The notes: a model not told the origin generated them from the letters alone. Numbered from the stretch's first letter, positions 34,499-43,113 are shown. The stretch is 64,000 nt of DNA from Cobetia sp. cqz5-12 (GCF_016495405.1 NZ_CP044522.1:3333638-3397637), one strand, 5' to 3'. Program-made: numbers and translations.

Positions 34499-35074
34499 TC
34501 ACGGCCCCAGCACCACGTAATCGCCACGGGCCTCGAAACACAGTCGCGGAGCGGACTGCCCTTCGACCTGACACCACAGCTGCTGGGTCAGCGACAGTCG
34601 CGCTCGCCGCCCTGCTGCCAGGCGCTCGCCTACCTCGTCCAGCGCTGCCATGTCATCCGGCGCGCAGAGGATGTGATAGTCGCCACTGACCGGAGCCAGA
34701 AACCGCTGACTGGCCTGCGACACCACGATATCGCGCTGGATACCGCGGGCACGCAGCCAGAGCGTCAGCCAGCTCCAGCCACACAGGGTCGCCTCGAGAC
34801 TCATGGCGCCGCCAAACGCCGTGCCCTTGTCGTTGAGATTGGGCGGCAGATGCAGGTGCCAGCTCAGCTGCCCCGTCGCACGCTCGGGCTCTGACCACTG
34901 CATCCCGACAAGCCCCAGATGAGCGGCCAGCGGGATCGCCTGACTCAGCCAATCACGGAACCGTGAAAGATCATCACTGACCGGCGCCGCGAGAGTGCCC
35001 GACCGCCCCTGCCCGTCACGCGGCAGGGGCAACGGTGGCCAGGCCTCACCACTCGAGCGCAACTGCTCGTTCAT
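34499..35074 (-). CDS. YiiD C-terminal-type hotdog thioesterase
   Basis: A 191-residue protein. Residues 40-185 fit the hotdog-fold putative thioesterase domain found at the C-terminus of E. coli YiiD: the segments NLNDKGTAFGGAMSLEATLCGWS (cited in part as KGTAFGGAMS, about 83-92) and an internal VVSQASQRFLAPVSGD are characteristic. There is no N-terminal acetyltransferase domain, so this is a stand-alone version. The substrate (an acyl-CoA or acyl-ACP) is unknown. It lies 8 bp downstream of the nitroreductase gene on the same strand, suggesting an operon. Confidence 0.78.
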   Translation of the reverse strand: MNEQLRSSGEAWPPLPLPRDGQGRSGTLAAPVSDDLSRFRDWLSQAIPLAAHLGLVGMQWSEPERATGQLSWHLHLPPNLNDKGTAFGGAMSLEATLCGWSWLTLWLRARGIQRDIVVSQASQRFLAPVSGDYHILCAPDDMAALDEVGERLAAGRRARLSLTQQLWCQVEGQSAPRLCFEARGDYVVLGP

Positions 35075-35082
35075 TCAGCGCC

Positions 35083-35643
35083 TCACTGCCAGCGTTCGAC
35101 GAAGTCGGCACTTTTGCGGTTCGGCAATGGCTTGAGGCGTCCGCCCGGAGTGCCGAGATAAAGGAAGCCGACCAGCTCATCCTGCTCACCCATGCCCAGC
35201 CCTGCGTGCACGATGGGGTCAAAGGCGTAGCCGCCGGTGCGCCACATGCCACCGAGCCCCTGGGCCTGAGCGGCATACAGCATGGCGTGGGCGGCACAGC
35301 CAGCGCTGACCACCTGCTCGACACGCGGCACCTTGGGGTGGTCCGGCGTGACCCTGGCGATCACCGCGATCACCATCGGCGCACGCAGCGGCTTCTTGCT
35401 GGCCGCTGCCTGGGCGGTCTCGTCACCCGCCAGCGACTTGTTGCGCTCGGCCTGGGCGAACAGTTCACCCAGGCGCTCAAGCCCGCTGCCCGTGAATTCG
35501 ATGAAGCGCCAGGGCGTCAGCTCGGCGTGGTCCGGCGCGCGCAGGGCGGCCTGGTAGATGGCCTCCATCTGCTCCTCATTCGGGGCCGGCGCCATCAACT
35601 TGCCCATGGAATTGCGTTCATGCAGTAACGTCAGCGCGTCCAT
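35083..35643 (-). CDS. Nitroreductase family protein (YdjA-like)
   Basis: A 186-residue FMN-dependent nitroreductase of the short YdjA type (E. coli YdjA has 183 residues). Family marks are the N-terminal LLHERNSMGKLMAPAP region, the FMN phosphate-contact stretch RAPDHAELTPWRF (about 35-47, very characteristic of YdjA), and GLGGMWRTG near 130. Aggagag before the ATG supports the start. It would reduce nitro or quinone compounds with NAD(P)H; the physiological substrate is not known. First gene of a probable two-gene operon with the thioesterase. Confidence 0.88.
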   Translation of the reverse strand: MDALTLLHERNSMGKLMAPAPNEEQMEAIYQAALRAPDHAELTPWRFIEFTGSGLERLGELFAQAERNKSLAGDETAQAAASKKPLRAPMVIAVIARVTPDHPKVPRVEQVVSAGCAAHAMLYAAQAQGLGGMWRTGGYAFDPIVHAGLGMGEQDELVGFLYLGTPGGRLKPLPNRKSADFVERWQ

Positions 35644-35804
35644 CGTCTCTCCTGTCGCAGACTTCAGATAAGAATGATTCTCACACTAGCATGTCGGCAG
35701 CACGCCGTCTCATCACTCACTGCTATCTGCCTGATTGACAAGACAATCGGGCCCAGGGATCGGCGAGTTGAGCGAGCCTGTCGGAAACATGCCTTCCGAA
35801 GCGG

Positions 35805-36683
35805 TTACTGGCGAGAAAGGCGCAGCGGCAGGCTGGCGCGGGCCTCTGACTCAAGATCTTCCGTGGCACGCCACGGGCTGATGTCCAGGCCACCACGACG
35901 TACATAGCGCGCCATCACCAGCAAAGACTCTGGCTTCACGCGTGCCATCAGATCAACGAACAGATGCTCGACACAGTGCTCGTGGAAGTCCTGATGCTGG
36001 CGATAGCTGATCAGATAGGCCAGCAGGCGCTCGCGATCGATACGCGGCCCCCGGTAGCGAATCCACACGCTGCCCCAGTCCGGCTGGCCGGTGACCGGGC
36101 AGTTGGATTTGAGCAGGTGGCTGTGCAGGTCTTCGCTGACGATGTCGGCGGCATCGGCGCTGAGCAGCTCCGGTGACGGCGTATATTGCTCGACGCTGAT
36201 CGGCAAGTCATCGAGACACTCTCCCGGCAGGCGCCCGACGTCCAGCTCGCTATCGTCCAGCGCCAGCAGACGCACCTCGACCGGCGCACCGGCCGCGGCG
36301 GCGAGGTCACGCTCCAGCGTTGCCTGCACCGCCGCCTGATCGGGGAAACGGCTCTGATTGAGACTGTTGAGATAGAGCTTCCAGGACTTGGATTCGATCA
36401 GGTTCGGCGAGGCTGCCGGCAGGCGGAAGCGTGCCACGCGCACCCACGGCTTGCCGGCCTCATCCAGCCAGGAGACCTCAAAGGCGTGCCATTCATCCTC
36501 ACCGACGAACGGCAACGCCGCATCATCGATACCGATGGGACCACGATTGGCTGCCCGCGCGATGGGAAACAGCAGGCTGGCATCGTAGTGCTCGGGATAG
36601 GCGGACTCTCGCCCGAGCGGGGCATCCTTGAGGGTCTCGGGGCGCGCCTCGTCGGGCACGTTGACGGCAGTGGGGTGAGCCAT
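35805..36683 (-). CDS. queF: NADPH-dependent 7-cyano-7-deazaguanine reductase
   Basis: Cytoplasmic enzyme of queuosine biosynthesis; it reduces the nitrile preQ0 to the amine preQ1. 292 residues, the long (two-domain, YqcD-type) form. The catalytic Cys195 lies in LKSNCPVTGQPDWGS, and the substrate/NADPH segment HQDFHEHCVEHLFVDL with the conserved Glu/His is near 232-247. The C-terminus ARYVRRGGLDISPWR is the family end. Apparently monocistronic, 133 bp downstream of yadH with a hairpin between. Confidence 0.95.
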   Translation of the reverse strand: MAHPTAVNVPDEARPETLKDAPLGRESAYPEHYDASLLFPIARAANRGPIGIDDAALPFVGEDEWHAFEVSWLDEAGKPWVRVARFRLPAASPNLIESKSWKLYLNSLNQSRFPDQAAVQATLERDLAAAAGAPVEVRLLALDDSELDVGRLPGECLDDLPISVEQYTPSPELLSADAADIVSEDLHSHLLKSNCPVTGQPDWGSVWIRYRGPRIDRERLLAYLISYRQHQDFHEHCVEHLFVDLMARVKPESLLVMARYVRRGGLDISPWRATEDLESEARASLPLRLSRQ

Positions 36684-36741
36684 GACAGCACTCCAGTGAA
36701 ATAGGCCAATAACGCATCGATATCAGGGGCGCAGACAGCAG

Positions 36742-36763
36742 AACGCCGGCAGAAGCCGGCGTT
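36742..36763 (-). terminator. Hairpin downstream of yadH
   Basis: 9-bp perfect arms 36742-36750 and 36755-36763 (aacgccggc and complement) with a 4-nt loop, 54 bp beyond the yadH stop. The T-tract is weak. Confidence 0.55.
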
Positions 36764-36816
36764 GCATGCACTGGCGCGTTAGTGCGCATCTTACCATCAT
36801 CGTCTGGGCGACATCT

Positions 36817-37590
36817 TCAGCTGCGGATGCCCTTGCCACGCTCAAGCAACCACAGCGCGAAGGCGAACAGGCCGATGATGAAGGCCACGATGGCCGCCAT
36901 CGCCGGGCCGACACTGATGTCCGAGACCCCCAGAATGCCGTAGCGGAAGGTGTTGACCATGTAGAGGATCGGGTTGGCCAGCGACACCGTCTGCCAGAAT
37001 TCCGGCAGCATGTGGATGGAATAGAAGACGCCCCCCAGGTAGGTCAGCGGCGTGAGCACGAAGGTCGGAATGATCGAGATGTCATCGAACTTGCGGGCGA
37101 ACAGCGCATTGATGAAGCCACCGATGGAGAACAGCAGCGCCGTCAGCACCACGACCATGATGGTCAGGAAGGGGTGATGGATGTCGAGATCCGTGAACAG
37201 GAAGGCCACGGCGGTCACGATGATGCCGACCCCCAGCCCGCGCACGGCGCCACCGATGATGTAGCCGAGCAGGATGATCCACGATGGCAGCGGCGAGACC
37301 ATCAGCTCCTCGATGCTGCGCTGGAACTTGTTGGAGAAGAATGACGAGGCCACGTTGGAATACGAGTTGGTGATCACCGACATCATGATCAGCCCCGGCA
37401 CGATGTAATCCATGTAGCTGATGCCATCCATGGTGCCGATGCGCGAGCCGATGAGATTGCCGAAGATGACGAAATAGAGCGTCATGGTGATGGAAGGCGG
37501 CAGCAGCGTCTGCGGCCAGATGCGCGTGAAACGACGGACTTCCTTGACGACGATGGTGACCAGAGCCACCCATAGCTGACGGGGGTTCAC
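36817..37590 (-). CDS. yadH: ABC-2 type permease (YadH-like)
   Basis: Inner-membrane permease of 257 residues with about six hydrophobic helices, the length of E. coli YadH (256). The ABC-2 family pattern is clear: TLLPPSITMTLYFVIFGNLIG (near 26-46, cited in part as PSITMTLYFVIFG), MDYIVPGLIMMSVI, and PLTYLGGVFYSIHMLPEFW. It starts with GTG overlapping the stop of yadG by 4 nt (GTGA), so the two are translationally coupled. With YadG it forms an exporter of unknown substrate. Confidence 0.9.
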   Translation of the reverse strand: MNPRQLWVALVTIVVKEVRRFTRIWPQTLLPPSITMTLYFVIFGNLIGSRIGTMDGISYMDYIVPGLIMMSVITNSYSNVASSFFSNKFQRSIEELMVSPLPSWIILLGYIIGGAVRGLGVGIIVTAVAFLFTDLDIHHPFLTIMVVVLTALLFSIGGFINALFARKFDDISIIPTFVLTPLTYLGGVFYSIHMLPEFWQTVSLANPILYMVNTFRYGILGVSDISVGPAMAAIVAFIIGLFAFALWLLERGKGIRS

Positions 37591-38555
37591 TGCGTGATCT
37601 CCTTGGCGACATTGGAGGCGATACCGCTTTCGGCGTTGGAGCGCTCGACCAGGTCGACGAACAGCTCCTCGAGGCGATTGGCACGATTGCGCATCGACAC
37701 CACGGTGATCCCGGCGCGATCCAGCGCCGCGAAGGCGGTATTGATCGACTGGCCCTTGCGCACGGCGAGCGCCAGCTGCTGAGGGTCACTCAAGGAGACC
37801 TCGAACCCGGCAATCACCGGCGCCTTGATCAGCGGCTCACGAATGTCGAGCAGGAAGGTTTCCGCATCCAGCTCCTTGAGCAGCTCACGCATGCTGGTGT
37901 TATGCACGATCTCGCCGTGATTGATGATGGCGATATTGCGGCACAGGCTCTCTGCCTCTTCCAGGTAATGCGTGGTGAGGATGATGGTGGTGCCCTCCTC
38001 CCGATTGATGCGGCGCATGAACTCCCACATCGAGCGGCGCAATTCGATATCCACGCCAGCAGTCGGCTCATCGAGAATCAGCAGGCGCGGCTTGTGGATC
38101 AGCGCGCGGGCAATCATCAGGCGGCGCTTCATGCCACCGGACAGCATGCGTGACGGGGTGTCGCGCTTGTCCCACAGCCCGAGATCCCTGAGCAGGCGCT
38201 CGGCACGCGGGCGCGCTTCCTTCATCGGCATGCCGTAATAACCCGCCTGGGTCATCACGATGTCCTGCACCTTCTCGAACTGATTGAAGTTGAACTCCTG
38301 CGGCACCACACCAAGGTGATACTTGGCCTTCGAGAAGTCCTTGTCGATATCGATTCCTGAGATCTCGACCTTGCCTGCGGTCTTCTGCACCAGCGAACTC
38401 ACCACGCCGAGGGTCGTGGACTTGCCGGCCCCATTGGGGCCCAGCAGCGCGAAGAAATCGCCCTCGGGGACGTCAAGATCAATCCCCTTGAGCGCCTCAA
38501 AACCGTTGCCGTAGACCTTGGTCAGGCCACGGATAGACAAGGCAGGTCGTGACAT
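37587..38555 (-). CDS. yadG: ABC transporter ATP-binding protein (YadG-like)
   Basis: ATPase subunit of 322 residues. The start at 38555 (MSRPALSIRGLTKVYG) is preceded by aggtg at 5 nt; a 45-codon upstream extension lacks family character. Walker A GPNGAGKST at residues 39-47, Q-loop GVVPQEFNF, signature LSGGMKRRLMIARAL, Walker B LLILDEPTAGVD, and the H-loop in TTHYLEEAE are complete. A C-terminal accessory region of about 80 residues (DIREPLIKAPVIAG onward) is typical of this subgroup. First gene of the yadG-yadH pair. Confidence 0.92.
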   Translation of the reverse strand: MSRPALSIRGLTKVYGNGFEALKGIDLDVPEGDFFALLGPNGAGKSTTLGVVSSLVQKTAGKVEISGIDIDKDFSKAKYHLGVVPQEFNFNQFEKVQDIVMTQAGYYGMPMKEARPRAERLLRDLGLWDKRDTPSRMLSGGMKRRLMIARALIHKPRLLILDEPTAGVDIELRRSMWEFMRRINREEGTTIILTTHYLEEAESLCRNIAIINHGEIVHNTSMRELLKELDAETFLLDIREPLIKAPVIAGFEVSLSDPQQLALAVRKGQSINTAFAALDRAGITVVSMRNRANRLEELFVDLVERSNAESGIASNVAKEITQ

Positions 38556-38923
38556 CGGACACCTGTAATCGATTGACGCTGTCAGCCAGCACAGCAGAAA
38601 AGACGCATCTGAGAACAATTGCGCAACAGTGATGACACCGTTTCGCAGTCCGCTAACATGAAAATCAGATGCAAGATATTGGATGCGCATGGTAACGCAT
38701 TCGGCGCTGCCACATCAGACACAGGGCAGAAAGGCATTAGTGCGCCACGGGAAACAAGCAGAGGGAAAAATCACGCCAGGGGCAGCATCAGAGAGCGGCG
38801 CAGAACAGGATGAAGAGGAATTTCAGGCACAAAAAAATCGCCAGTGACGTAACACGATGATCGTGTCTGTCAGGCGATGGTGTACAGCTATGTCATGCTT
38901 TTGCTTGCAACGTCACATTCGAC
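38556..38923. other. Intergenic region yadG to tRNA array
   Basis: About 370 bp. It contains the yadG promoter region and the terminator of the tRNA array (38831-38878). A 64-codon frame on the plus strand (38619-38813) has no ribosome binding site and no family character. Nothing else seen. Confidence 0.5.
38831..38878 (-). terminator. Terminator of the Glu-Gly tRNA array
   Basis: On the minus strand, an outer stem atcgcc/ggcgat encloses an inner stem acacga/tcgtgt and is followed by seven T (38831-38837 on the plus strand are A). It lies about 45 bp beyond the last tRNA-Gly. Confidence 0.8.
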
Positions 38924-38998
38924 TGGAGCGGGAAACGAGATTCGAACTCGCGACCCCAACCTTGGCAAGGTTGTGCTCTACCACTGAGCTATTCCCGC
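38924..38998 (-). tRNA. tRNA-Gly (GCC), copy 4 of the array
   Basis: 75 nt with encoded CCA. Acceptor GCGGGAA pairs with UUCCCGC; the anticodon loop ttGCCaa reads GGC/GGU; T-loop gttcgaatc. Last in transcription order. Confidence 0.96.
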
Positions 38999-39032
38999 CT
39001 GTCGAAACACAAAACTTCGGCGTAAAACAGAA

Positions 39033-39108
39033 TGGCGTCCCATAGGGGGTTCGAACCCCTGTTACCGCCGTGAAAGGGCGGTGTCCTGGACCACTAGACG
39101 AATGGGAC
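39033..39108 (-). tRNA. tRNA-Glu (TTC), copy 4 of the array
   Basis: 76 nt with encoded CCA. Acceptor GTCCCAT pairs with ATGGGAC; the anticodon loop ctTTCac reads GAA/GAG. Identical to copies 1 and 2. Confidence 0.96.
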
Positions 39109-39139
39109 ACACGTTAGAAAAAGTCATGCTTAATCTAAA

Positions 39140-39214
39140 TGGAGCGGGAAACGAGATTCGAACTCGCGACCCCAACCTTGGCAAGGTTGTGCTCTACCAC
39201 TGAGCTATTCCCGC
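39140..39214 (-). tRNA. tRNA-Gly (GCC), copy 3 of the array
   Basis: 75 nt, identical in sequence to the other tRNA-Gly copies in the array, with encoded CCA and anticodon GCC. Confidence 0.96.
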
Positions 39215-39284
39215 ACCGGGTGTCATGAACCTGCGCCCACGACATCTGTCTTACTGCTGGCTTGCCACACCGTCATGCTCTGCA

Positions 39285-39360
39285 TGGCGTCCCATAGGGG
39301 GTTCGAACCCCTGTTACCGCCGTGAAAGGGCGGTGTCCTAGACCACTAGACGAATGGGAC
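39285..39360 (-). tRNA. tRNA-Glu (TTC), copy 3, D-arm variant
   Basis: 76 nt with encoded CCA and anticodon TTC. It differs from the other three tRNA-Glu copies by one base in the D arm (ggtctagg instead of ggtccagg on the coding strand, at about 39340). Confidence 0.96.
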
Positions 39361-39364
39361 GTAC

Positions 39365-39439
39365 TGGAGCGGGAAACGAGATTCGAACTCGCGACCCCAA
39401 CCTTGGCAAGGTTGTGCTCTACCACTGAGCTATTCCCGC
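39365..39439 (-). tRNA. tRNA-Gly (GCC), copy 2 of the array
   Basis: 75 nt, same sequence as the other tRNA-Gly copies. Only 4 bp separate it from the tRNA-Glu variant downstream. Confidence 0.96.
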
Positions 39440-39476
39440 AACACAAGCAGATCATGCGACCACACAAGACCGAAGA

Positions 39477-39552
39477 TGGCGTCCCATAGGGGGTTCGAAC
39501 CCCTGTTACCGCCGTGAAAGGGCGGTGTCCTGGACCACTAGACGAATGGGAC
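39477..39552 (-). tRNA. tRNA-Glu (TTC), copy 2 of the array
   Basis: 76 nt with encoded CCA and anticodon TTC; same sequence as copies 1 and 4. Confidence 0.96.
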
Positions 39553-39556
39553 ACAC

Positions 39557-39631
39557 TGGAGCGGGAAACGAGATTCGAACTCGCGACCCCAACCTTGGCA
39601 AGGTTGTGCTCTACCACTGAGCTATTCCCGC
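39557..39631 (-). tRNA. tRNA-Gly (GCC), copy 1 of the array
   Basis: 75 nt with encoded CCA and anticodon GCC. 4 bp separate it from tRNA-Glu copy 2. Confidence 0.96.
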
Positions 39632-39657
39632 ACTCCGGTCTCTACGCTGCAAGAAAG

Positions 39658-39733
39658 TGGCGTCCCATAGGGGGTTCGAACCCCTGTTACCGCCGTGAAA
39701 GGGCGGTGTCCTGGACCACTAGACGAATGGGAC
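39658..39733 (-). tRNA. tRNA-Glu (TTC), copy 1 of the array
   Basis: First gene of the array in transcription order, 76 nt with encoded CCA and anticodon TTC. The array promoter lies 31 bp upstream. Confidence 0.96.
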
Positions 39734-39764
39734 GTAACGTTCTTGCCTCGTCGAGGTGGCGCGT

Positions 39765-39793
39765 ATATTACAAAGCCCCTTCCCCTTCGTCAA
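39765..39793 (-). promoter_or_regulatory. Promoter of the Glu-Gly tRNA array
   Basis: On the minus strand: -35 TTGACG (39788-39793), exactly 17-bp spacer, -10 TAATAT (39765-39770), then a GC-rich discriminator (acgcgcc). The -10 and the following acgc are shared with the tRNA-Ser promoter. Confidence 0.85.
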
Positions 39794-40002
39794 CCCCCTG
39801 CTTCAACAGGATTTTTCCGGCGTTGGCCAAGTTCACCCACCACATGCTTGTGGTCACGCCCTGACGCCCGCATTCTGGGGGTATGTACCGGGTTTCGCGT
39901 GAAGACCGGCAGCCACTCTTTTCGAATTGCCGCGCAGGAGAACTTGCTTGCAGGTTCGCACGAGCACGCATTCGAGAAACGCATAGATAGAGAGAAAAGA
40001 CC

Positions 40003-40425
40003 ATGAGCGAACAAGACCCGCAGACTCAGGACAAGTTGATTCGCAGTGAAGAGGAGTGGCGCAAGCGACTGACGCCGGAACAATACCGGGTGACGCGCGA
40101 GGCAGGGACCGAGCGCCCCTTCACCGGCGATCACGAAGTCAGCCCGACGCCGGGCACCTATCATTGCATCGCCTGTGACGCCAAGCTGTTCGACAACGAC
40201 ACCAAGTTCGATTCCGGCTGTGGCTGGCCAAGCTTCGACCGCCCCTATGCCGATGCCGCTGTCGAGGAGCACTTCGATACCAGCCATGGCATGCGTCGCG
40301 TGGAAGTGCGCTGTCGCCGCTGCGAATCCCATCTGGGGCACGTCTTTCCGGATGGCCCAACTGACACCGGTCAGCGCTACTGCATCAACTCCGTCGCGTT
40401 GCGCTTCAAGCCGATACGCGCCTGA
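40003..40425 (+). CDS. msrB: Peptide-methionine (R)-S-oxide reductase
   Basis: Cytoplasmic repair enzyme of 140 residues that reduces the R-sulfoxide of methionine. Zinc ligands are two CxxC pairs: Cys55/Cys58 (CIACD) and Cys104/Cys107 ([16 protein letters not shown]; cited in part). The catalytic Cys127 is in QRYCINS, and a second cysteine at 73 (SGCGWPSF) is the usual recycling residue. The N-terminus [22 protein letters not shown] (cited in part as [15 protein letters not shown]) is the family start. Single gene, with a short leader after the tRNA array on the opposite strand. Confidence 0.96.
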   Translation: MSEQDPQTQDKLIRSEEEWRKRLTPEQYRVTREAGTERPFTGDHEVSPTPGTYHCIACDAKLFDNDTKFDSGCGWPSFDRPYADAAVEEHFDTSHGMRRVEVRCRRCESHLGHVFPDGPTDTGQRYCINSVALRFKPIRA

Positions 40426-40537
40426 CGCCCGGGGCATGGAGAGTCGATAGAGGCGCTGGGCAGTGATGACCGGATAGCGCGCCTCCATGGCCAGGCCGCC
40501 TCTGATAGAATGCGTCGCCATACGCGTCCCCTCCTCA

Positions 40538-40593
40538 CCCGCATGCCATGCAGCGCCACCCCTGATGGATGAGCGCCTTTCATGGCATGCGGG
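40538..40593. repeat. 13-bp inverted repeat between msrB and ylqF
   Basis: Arms 40538-40550 (cccgcatgccatg) and 40581-40593 are perfect complements separated by 30 nt. It may be a weak terminator for msrB or a control structure in the ylqF leader; no T-tract follows. Confidence 0.65.
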
Positions 40594-40658
40594 AAGAAGG
40601 AGGCAGGACAGAGGTGACAGAACAACCGTCATACCCCTGACGGCAGGAGAAAAGCAAC

Positions 40659-41636
40659 ATGCTGGGCTGGTATCCGGGACACATGCACAAGGCACGCCGT
40701 CAGATAAAGGACGCCCTGCCCGAGATCGACGTGGTAATAGAAGTACTTGATGCCCGTCTCCCCTACTCCAGCACCAATCCGGTGCTGTCCGAGCTGACCC
40801 GCCACAAGCCGGTACTCAAGCTGCTGTCGCGCGCGGATCTGGCTGATCCGGCACGTACCCGTGAATGGGTCGAGTATTTCGACGCCCTGCCCAACACCCG
40901 CGCACTGGCGATCACGACGCTCGAGGCACGTGATCTCAAGCAGATTCCGCGACTGTGCCGCGAGATGGCCGGTCATATACGTGCTGATCGTGATGCGCGC
41001 GTGATGGTGATGGGCATCCCCAACGTCGGCAAGTCGACGCTGATCAATGGTCTGGCGGGTCGCAAGATCGCCAAGACCGGCAACGAGCCCGCCGTCACCA
41101 AGCGCCAGCAGAAGATTCGCATCGACGGTGGCATCGCCCTGATCGATACCCCCGGAGTGATGTGGCCGAAGATCGAGGACCAGGCCAGCGCCTATCGTCT
41201 GGCCGGCAGTGGCGCGATCCGTGACACCGCCATCGATTACACCGATGTGGCGGTGATCGTCGCGGCGGAGCTGGCCAAGCGCTATCCCACGGAGCTGACC
41301 GCACGCTACAAGCTGAAGTCACTGCCGGCCTACAGCGCCAACCCTGACGCCGAGCGAGTCGAGAGTGATGGCCCACGCAAGGTCGATCTGATGGCGCTGT
41401 CCGGCTTCAATGGGGTCGCGATTCTGGAAGAGATCGCCAGCAAGCGCGGTGGCCTGCGTGCCGGTGGCATCATCGATCTGCACCGCGGTGCCGAGGTGCT
41501 GCTGCACGAACTGCGCGATGGCAAGCTCGGACGTCTGACGCTGGAAACGCCGGCGGACATTCCTGCCGAGCCGGTGCCGGAAGCCAGTGGCGAGACGGAA
41601 GATGGAGCCGAAACGCGTGAGCAAGAGAGCGAATAA
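40659..41636 (+). CDS. ylqF: Ribosome biogenesis GTPase YlqF
   Basis: Circularly permuted GTPase of 325 residues acting in large-subunit assembly. Caggag before the ATG supports the start; the N-terminal WYPGHMHKARRQI is the family signature. The G motifs come in permuted order: G4 position near 57-60, then G1 GIPNVGKST (119-127), G2 region near 143, G3 DTPG (163-166). The G4 motif reads LSRAD where the family usually has NKxD; this is a deviation at the guanine-specificity site. An acidic C-terminal tail (EASGETEDGAETREQESE) ends the protein. A strong terminator follows at 41710-41744. Confidence 0.93.
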   Translation: MLGWYPGHMHKARRQIKDALPEIDVVIEVLDARLPYSSTNPVLSELTRHKPVLKLLSRADLADPARTREWVEYFDALPNTRALAITTLEARDLKQIPRLCREMAGHIRADRDARVMVMGIPNVGKSTLINGLAGRKIAKTGNEPAVTKRQQKIRIDGGIALIDTPGVMWPKIEDQASAYRLAGSGAIRDTAIDYTDVAVIVAAELAKRYPTELTARYKLKSLPAYSANPDAERVESDGPRKVDLMALSGFNGVAILEEIASKRGGLRAGGIIDLHRGAEVLLHELRDGKLGRLTLETPADIPAEPVPEASGETEDGAETREQESE

Positions 41637-41709
41637 CGCTACCAGAACAAGGCGCTAACGCGACTCTCGTCCGGCTCCCGCCCGCGGGAGACGCTTGAAT
41701 GCCAGTTGA

Positions 41710-41744
41710 AAATCCCGCCAGAAAACCTCTGGCGGGATTTTTTT
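41710..41744 (+). terminator. Terminator of ylqF
   Basis: Perfect 13-bp arms 41710-41722 and 41728-41740 with a 5-nt loop and a run of T to 41744. Confidence 0.93.
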
Positions 41745-41874
41745 CTGCCTGAACATCTCAAACCACAAATTTAACCACGCTATTGGCCCTTGGCCGTGGC
41801 GCGGCAGGCCAGCGGCGCGATATGCTGGACGCTCGCCCCTACACCTTACGTGACGGAGATCTACGGAAAGCATC

Positions 41875-43113
41875 ATGGATACCGAGCAAAGAAAGCCCCG
41901 CGAAATTCGCAAGTCACACAAGCTGGACAACGTCTGCTATGACATTCGCGGGCCGGTTCTCGAACACGCCAAGCGTCTCGAGGACGAGGGCCATCGCATT
42001 CTCAAGCTCAATATCGGCAACCCGGCGCCCTTCGGCTTCGAGGCACCGGAAGAGATTCTGCAGGACGTGATGCGCAACCTGCCGACCGCGCAGGGCTATT
42101 GTGATTCCAAGGGGCTTTACTCTGCGCGCAAGGCGATCATGCAGGAGTGCCAGCGCAAGGATATCCAGGGTGTCGGGATCGAGGACATCTACGTCGGCAA
42201 CGGCGTCTCGGAGCTGATCGTGCTGGCCATGCAGGCACTGCTGGATGATGGCGACGAGCTGCTGGTACCGGCGCCGGATTACCCGCTATGGACTGCTGCG
42301 GCCAACCTGGCCGGTGGTCGCGCCGTGCACTATCTGTGTGACGAGGCGCAGGACTGGGCGCCCTCCATCGAGGACATCCGCGCCAAGGTGACCAGCCACA
42401 CCAAGGGCATCGTACTGATCAACCCGAACAACCCGACCGGCGCGGTCTATCCGCCCGCGGTGGTGAAGGACATCCTGCAGGTCGCGCGCGAATTCGGTCT
42501 GGTGGTGTTTTCTGACGAGATCTACGACAAGATCCTCTATGACGATACCGAGCACGTCTCCACCGGCGCGCTGGCCGATGATCTGCTGATCGTGACCATG
42601 AACGGCCTGTCCAAGAGCTACCGCTGCGCGGGCTTCCGCTCCGGCTGGATGATTCTCTCCGGTGACAAGCGCCCGGCGGCCGACTTCATCTCCGGCCTCG
42701 ACATGCTGGCCAGCATGCGCCTGTGTGCCAATGTGCCGGCGCAGCACGCCATCCAGACGGCGCTCGGCGGCTATCAGTCGATCAATGACCTGGTCCTGCC
42801 GGGCGGACGCCTGCTGGCCCAGCGTGACGCGGCCTGGAAGAAACTCAACGAGATTCCCGGCGTCAGCTGCGTGAAGCCCAAGGGCGCGCTCTACATGTTC
42901 CCGCGGCTCGACCCGGAGATGTATCCCTTCGAGGACGACCAACAGATGGTGCTGGAGCTGTTGCTGGAAGAGAAGATGCTGCTGGTGCAAGGCACCGCCT
43001 TCAACTGGCCGAATCCGGATCACCTGCGCATCGTCACCCTGCCCTACGCCGACCAGCTGGAAGAAGCCATCGAACGCCTCGGCCGCTTCCTGGCGCGACG
43101 TCGCAAGGCCTGA
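41875..43113 (+). CDS. alaA: PLP-dependent aminotransferase, AlaA (glutamate-pyruvate) type
   Basis: Cytoplasmic fold-type I aminotransferase of 412 residues (E. coli AlaA has 405) making alanine from pyruvate and glutamate. Lys247 in GLSKSYRCAGFRSGWM is the Schiff-base lysine. INPNNPTGAVY (about 181-191) carries the PLP-ring Asn, and SDEIYDKILYD the cofactor Asp/Tyr. The N-terminal RGPVLEHAKRLEDEGHRILKLNIGNPAPFGF is nearly diagnostic for AlaA (cited in part as LNIGNPAPFGF). A ggaaag site precedes the ATG at 41875. Single gene between the ylqF terminator and htpX. Confidence 0.92.
   Translation: MDTEQRKPREIRKSHKLDNVCYDIRGPVLEHAKRLEDEGHRILKLNIGNPAPFGFEAPEEILQDVMRNLPTAQGYCDSKGLYSARKAIMQECQRKDIQGVGIEDIYVGNGVSELIVLAMQALLDDGDELLVPAPDYPLWTAAANLAGGRAVHYLCDEAQDWAPSIEDIRAKVTSHTKGIVLINPNNPTGAVYPPAVVKDILQVAREFGLVVFSDEIYDKILYDDTEHVSTGALADDLLIVTMNGLSKSYRCAGFRSGWMILSGDKRPAADFISGLDMLASMRLCANVPAQHAIQTALGGYQSINDLVLPGGRLLAQRDAAWKKLNEIPGVSCVKPKGALYMFPRLDPEMYPFEDDQQMVLELLLEEKMLLVQGTAFNWPNPDHLRIVTLPYADQLEEAIERLGRFLARRRKA

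Noticed and set aside
38924..39733. Regular alternating repeats that look like a CRISPR array
   Set aside because: The repeats are complete tRNA-Glu and tRNA-Gly genes with anticodons, T-loops and CCA ends; spacers are of uneven length.
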